A DNA stretch of 64,000 nucleotides from Ilyomonas sp964249755 (lineage in GTDB: Bacteria > Bacteroidota > Bacteroidia > Chitinophagales > Chitinophagaceae). Positions 62,554 to 64,000 of this stretch are shown piece after piece (positions within the stretch are counted from its first letter, which is position 1; each line of letters starts with the position of its first letter). Where the stretch lies: positions 1,550,001 to 1,614,000 of the forward strand of contig CAXUDB010000002.1 of assembly GCA_964249755.1 (NCBI GenBank). The letters are read 5' to 3'. Position numbers and translations under genes: made by a program. Below the pieces are notes generated by a model. It was not told where the DNA came from. It saw nothing but the letters and a program-made list of their open reading frames with translations, and ran no database searches.

Positions 62554-63774
62554 ATGCAGTTCTCCGATGTGATTGGTCAGTATGAAACAAAGCAGCACTT
62601 GAGCGATATGATGCAGCAAAATCGTCTCAGTCATGCGTTGTTGTTTTTAGGCAAAGAAGGATATGGTGCTTTGCCGCTGGCGCTGGCTTTTTCTCAATAT
62701 ATTGTTTGTGAGAACAGGCAGAAAGGAGCCACAAGCCATAAACCACAAGCCACAAGTGGTAAACAGGTAGAAACTATTCATGACACACCACTTATTACTC
62801 AATCTATACCGGATTCATGTGGTGCTTGTGCTTCTTGTATTAAAGCGAATCAATATGCACATCCTGACATTCATTACTCCTATCCGGTTATCCCAAAGAA
62901 AAGCGGAGACAAACCCATTAGCACTGATTATATAAAGGACTGGCGGGAGTTTTTGCAGAAATATCCATACGGCACTGTGTTCGACTGGCTGCAAATGATT
63001 GGAGCAGAAAACAAGCAGGGGAATATTACGGCGGAAGAATGCAACGACATTCTCCGAAAACTGAATTTAAAAAGTTTTGAAAGCGGTTATAAAACTTTGG
63101 TGGTATGGATGCCTGAATACTTAGGTAAAGAAGGCAATAAGCTGTTGAAGTTGATTGAAGAACCGCCCGCAGATACCTTGTTTATATTGGTTGCTGAAAA
63201 TGAAGAAGCTATTTTACCGACCATCCTTAGCCGCTGCCAACTGGTACGCGTTCCGGCGCCAGATGATGCTTCCGTACGCGAAGCTTTGCACACACGAAGC
63301 GCAGTGCCTTTGGCAAAAGCCCAGCAACTGGCTGCCATTGTACAAGGCAATTATCGCGAAGCGCTGCAATTGCTGCAACATGCCGAAGAAGACTGGCAGG
63401 GATTTTTAAGCGACTGGTTGAAATATATCATCCGCAACCTATTGCCTGAACAATTGAAGTGGTTGGACGAAGCCGGGAAATTGGGTCGGGAAAAACAGAA
63501 ACAGTTTCTCAGGTACTTTAATCATTTAATCGGTCAGAGCATCCGCATTAAAGCGCTAGGCGCTGATGCTATTGCCATGCCCGACAATGAAAAAGATTTT
63601 GCTCAGCGCATCGGTCGAATCGCAAGCGTAAGCCAGCAACACGCCATTTCCGAAGAATTAGATAAAGCCATTTATTACATAGAACGTAATGCCCACGCCA
63701 AGATGCTCTTTCATGCGCTTACCATTAAGCTGCAACACATTATTCAAGACAAAGCCCTAATTTTGACTGATTAG
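62554..63774 (+). CDS. holB: DNA polymerase III subunit delta'
   Basis: 406 residues. Clamp-loader subunit: MQFSDVIGQYETKQHLSDMM, a degenerate P-loop (FLGKEGYGALPLA), and a zinc module with Cys52, Cys89, Cys92 and Cys95. Further conserved parts are YKTLVVWMPEYLGKEGNKLL followed by KLIEEPPADTLFILVAENEE, and TILSRCQLVRV. Between Cys52 and Cys89 there is an insertion of about 30 residues (57-86), Ser/Thr/Lys/Gln-rich, coming from a repeat-like DNA segment. ATG start at 62554. Confidence 0.93.
   Translation: MQFSDVIGQYETKQHLSDMMQQNRLSHALLFLGKEGYGALPLALAFSQYIVCENRQKGATSHKPQATSGKQVETIHDTPLITQSIPDSCGACASCIKANQYAHPDIHYSYPVIPKKSGDKPISTDYIKDWREFLQKYPYGTVFDWLQMIGAENKQGNITAEECNDILRKLNLKSFESGYKTLVVWMPEYLGKEGNKLLKLIEEPPADTLFILVAENEEAILPTILSRCQLVRVPAPDDASVREALHTRSAVPLAKAQQLAAIVQGNYREALQLLQHAEEDWQGFLSDWLKYIIRNLLPEQLKWLDEAGKLGREKQKQFLRYFNHLIGQSIRIKALGADAIAMPDNEKDFAQRIGRIASVSQQHAISEELDKAIYYIERNAHAKMLFHALTIKLQHIIQDKALILTD
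62727..62763. repeat. Word-repeat element inside the delta' coding sequence
   Basis: Variants of agccacaagcc / aaccacaagcc in series, ending with ccacaagtgg, which can pair with an earlier ccac. Codes for ATSHKPQATSGK in the insertion of the zinc module. Confidence 0.5.
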
Positions 63775-64000
63775 CTAAGAAGTGACAGAATTGTGGTGGA
63801 GTAATGGCGAGAGGTTTATAAACAAAGAATAAAAAAGATAATTTAAGAATATTATCCTTATTAAAAGGCACGCAATAGCAGTGCATGTTTATGCCTTTCT
63901 GTAAAGTTTACACAATTTTTACTTGCCATTCCCGTCCTACCGCTTCTGCTTGCTTTATTTTACATAACAAGTTTAAATTGATTATAAAGAATGGGATGCG
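63775..64000. other. Non-coding end of window
   Basis: No gene seen in the last 226 bases. A weak hairpin (aaaggca...tgccttt, about 63861-63897) may terminate the delta' transcript; the final AT-rich part probably belongs to the promoter of the next gene outside the window. Confidence 0.4.

Overview
The window looks like chromosomal DNA of a Bacteroidetes bacterium, most likely family Chitinophagaceae (inference). Supporting signs are a type IX secretion C-terminal signal, a TonB receptor with STN domain next to a DUF4249 lipoprotein, sigma/anti-sigma cassettes, moderate-to-low GC, few Shine-Dalgarno sites, and two promoters of the Bacteroidetes form (TTG, 20-nt spacer, TAnnTTTG) upstream of rpsJ and rpoN. 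No tRNA, rRNA, CRISPR array, insertion sequence or prophage was seen.

Layout. 0-1.5 kb: acyl-CoA reductase (cut by the window edge) divergent from a two-cluster ferredoxin, then a small secreted protein. 1.7-6.4 kb: a sigma factor, TPR-bearing anti-sigma, two tiny proteins sharing one N-terminal tag, and a TPR-CHAT protease-like protein; this is the most unusual locus. 6.4-13 kb: GMC oxidoreductase, GNAT acetyltransferase, two Cys-rich secreted proteins, a secreted ABM-fold protein, a secreted or surface CarboxypepD_reg-type protein, a SnoaL-like remnant and a 21-bp tandem repeat. 13.2-18.5 kb: a 1594-residue CheB-CheR-PAS-histidine kinase followed by a response regulator. 18.6-24.2 kb: DUF4907 protein, a large T9SS delta-60/LamG protein and a BaiN-type flavoprotein. 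24.3-37.2 kb: complete S10 and spc ribosomal operons plus secY and map, all on the minus strand, with terminator-like hairpins around secY and without the usual str and alpha operon neighbours.

37.3-46.3 kb: M23 peptidase lipoprotein, two SDR enzymes, SRPBCC protein, membrane histidine kinase, lipoprotein, PNPOx-like stress protein, DUF1801 protein and M13 peptidase. 46.4-53.6 kb: a probable surface-uptake operon (secreted protein, TonB receptor, DUF4249, MG2/plug-like protein). 53.7-57.1 kb: SDR and a second sigma/anti-sigma/outer-membrane-barrel operon. 57.3-63.8 kb: a hybrid histidine kinase that lacks its phospho-accepting histidine, an epimerase, a PAP2-like membrane protein, rpoN, a small secreted protein and the DNA polymerase III delta' subunit.

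Functionally the window mixes housekeeping (ribosome, Sec translocon, methionine removal, replication clamp loader, sigma-54) with envelope sensing and regulation: two ECF sigma circuits and four two-component proteins. The first sigma circuit is tied to a membrane-anchored TPR-CHAT protein and twin mini-proteins, which makes it the best candidate for an undescribed system. All functional statements are from reading motifs and family knowledge; no database search was run.
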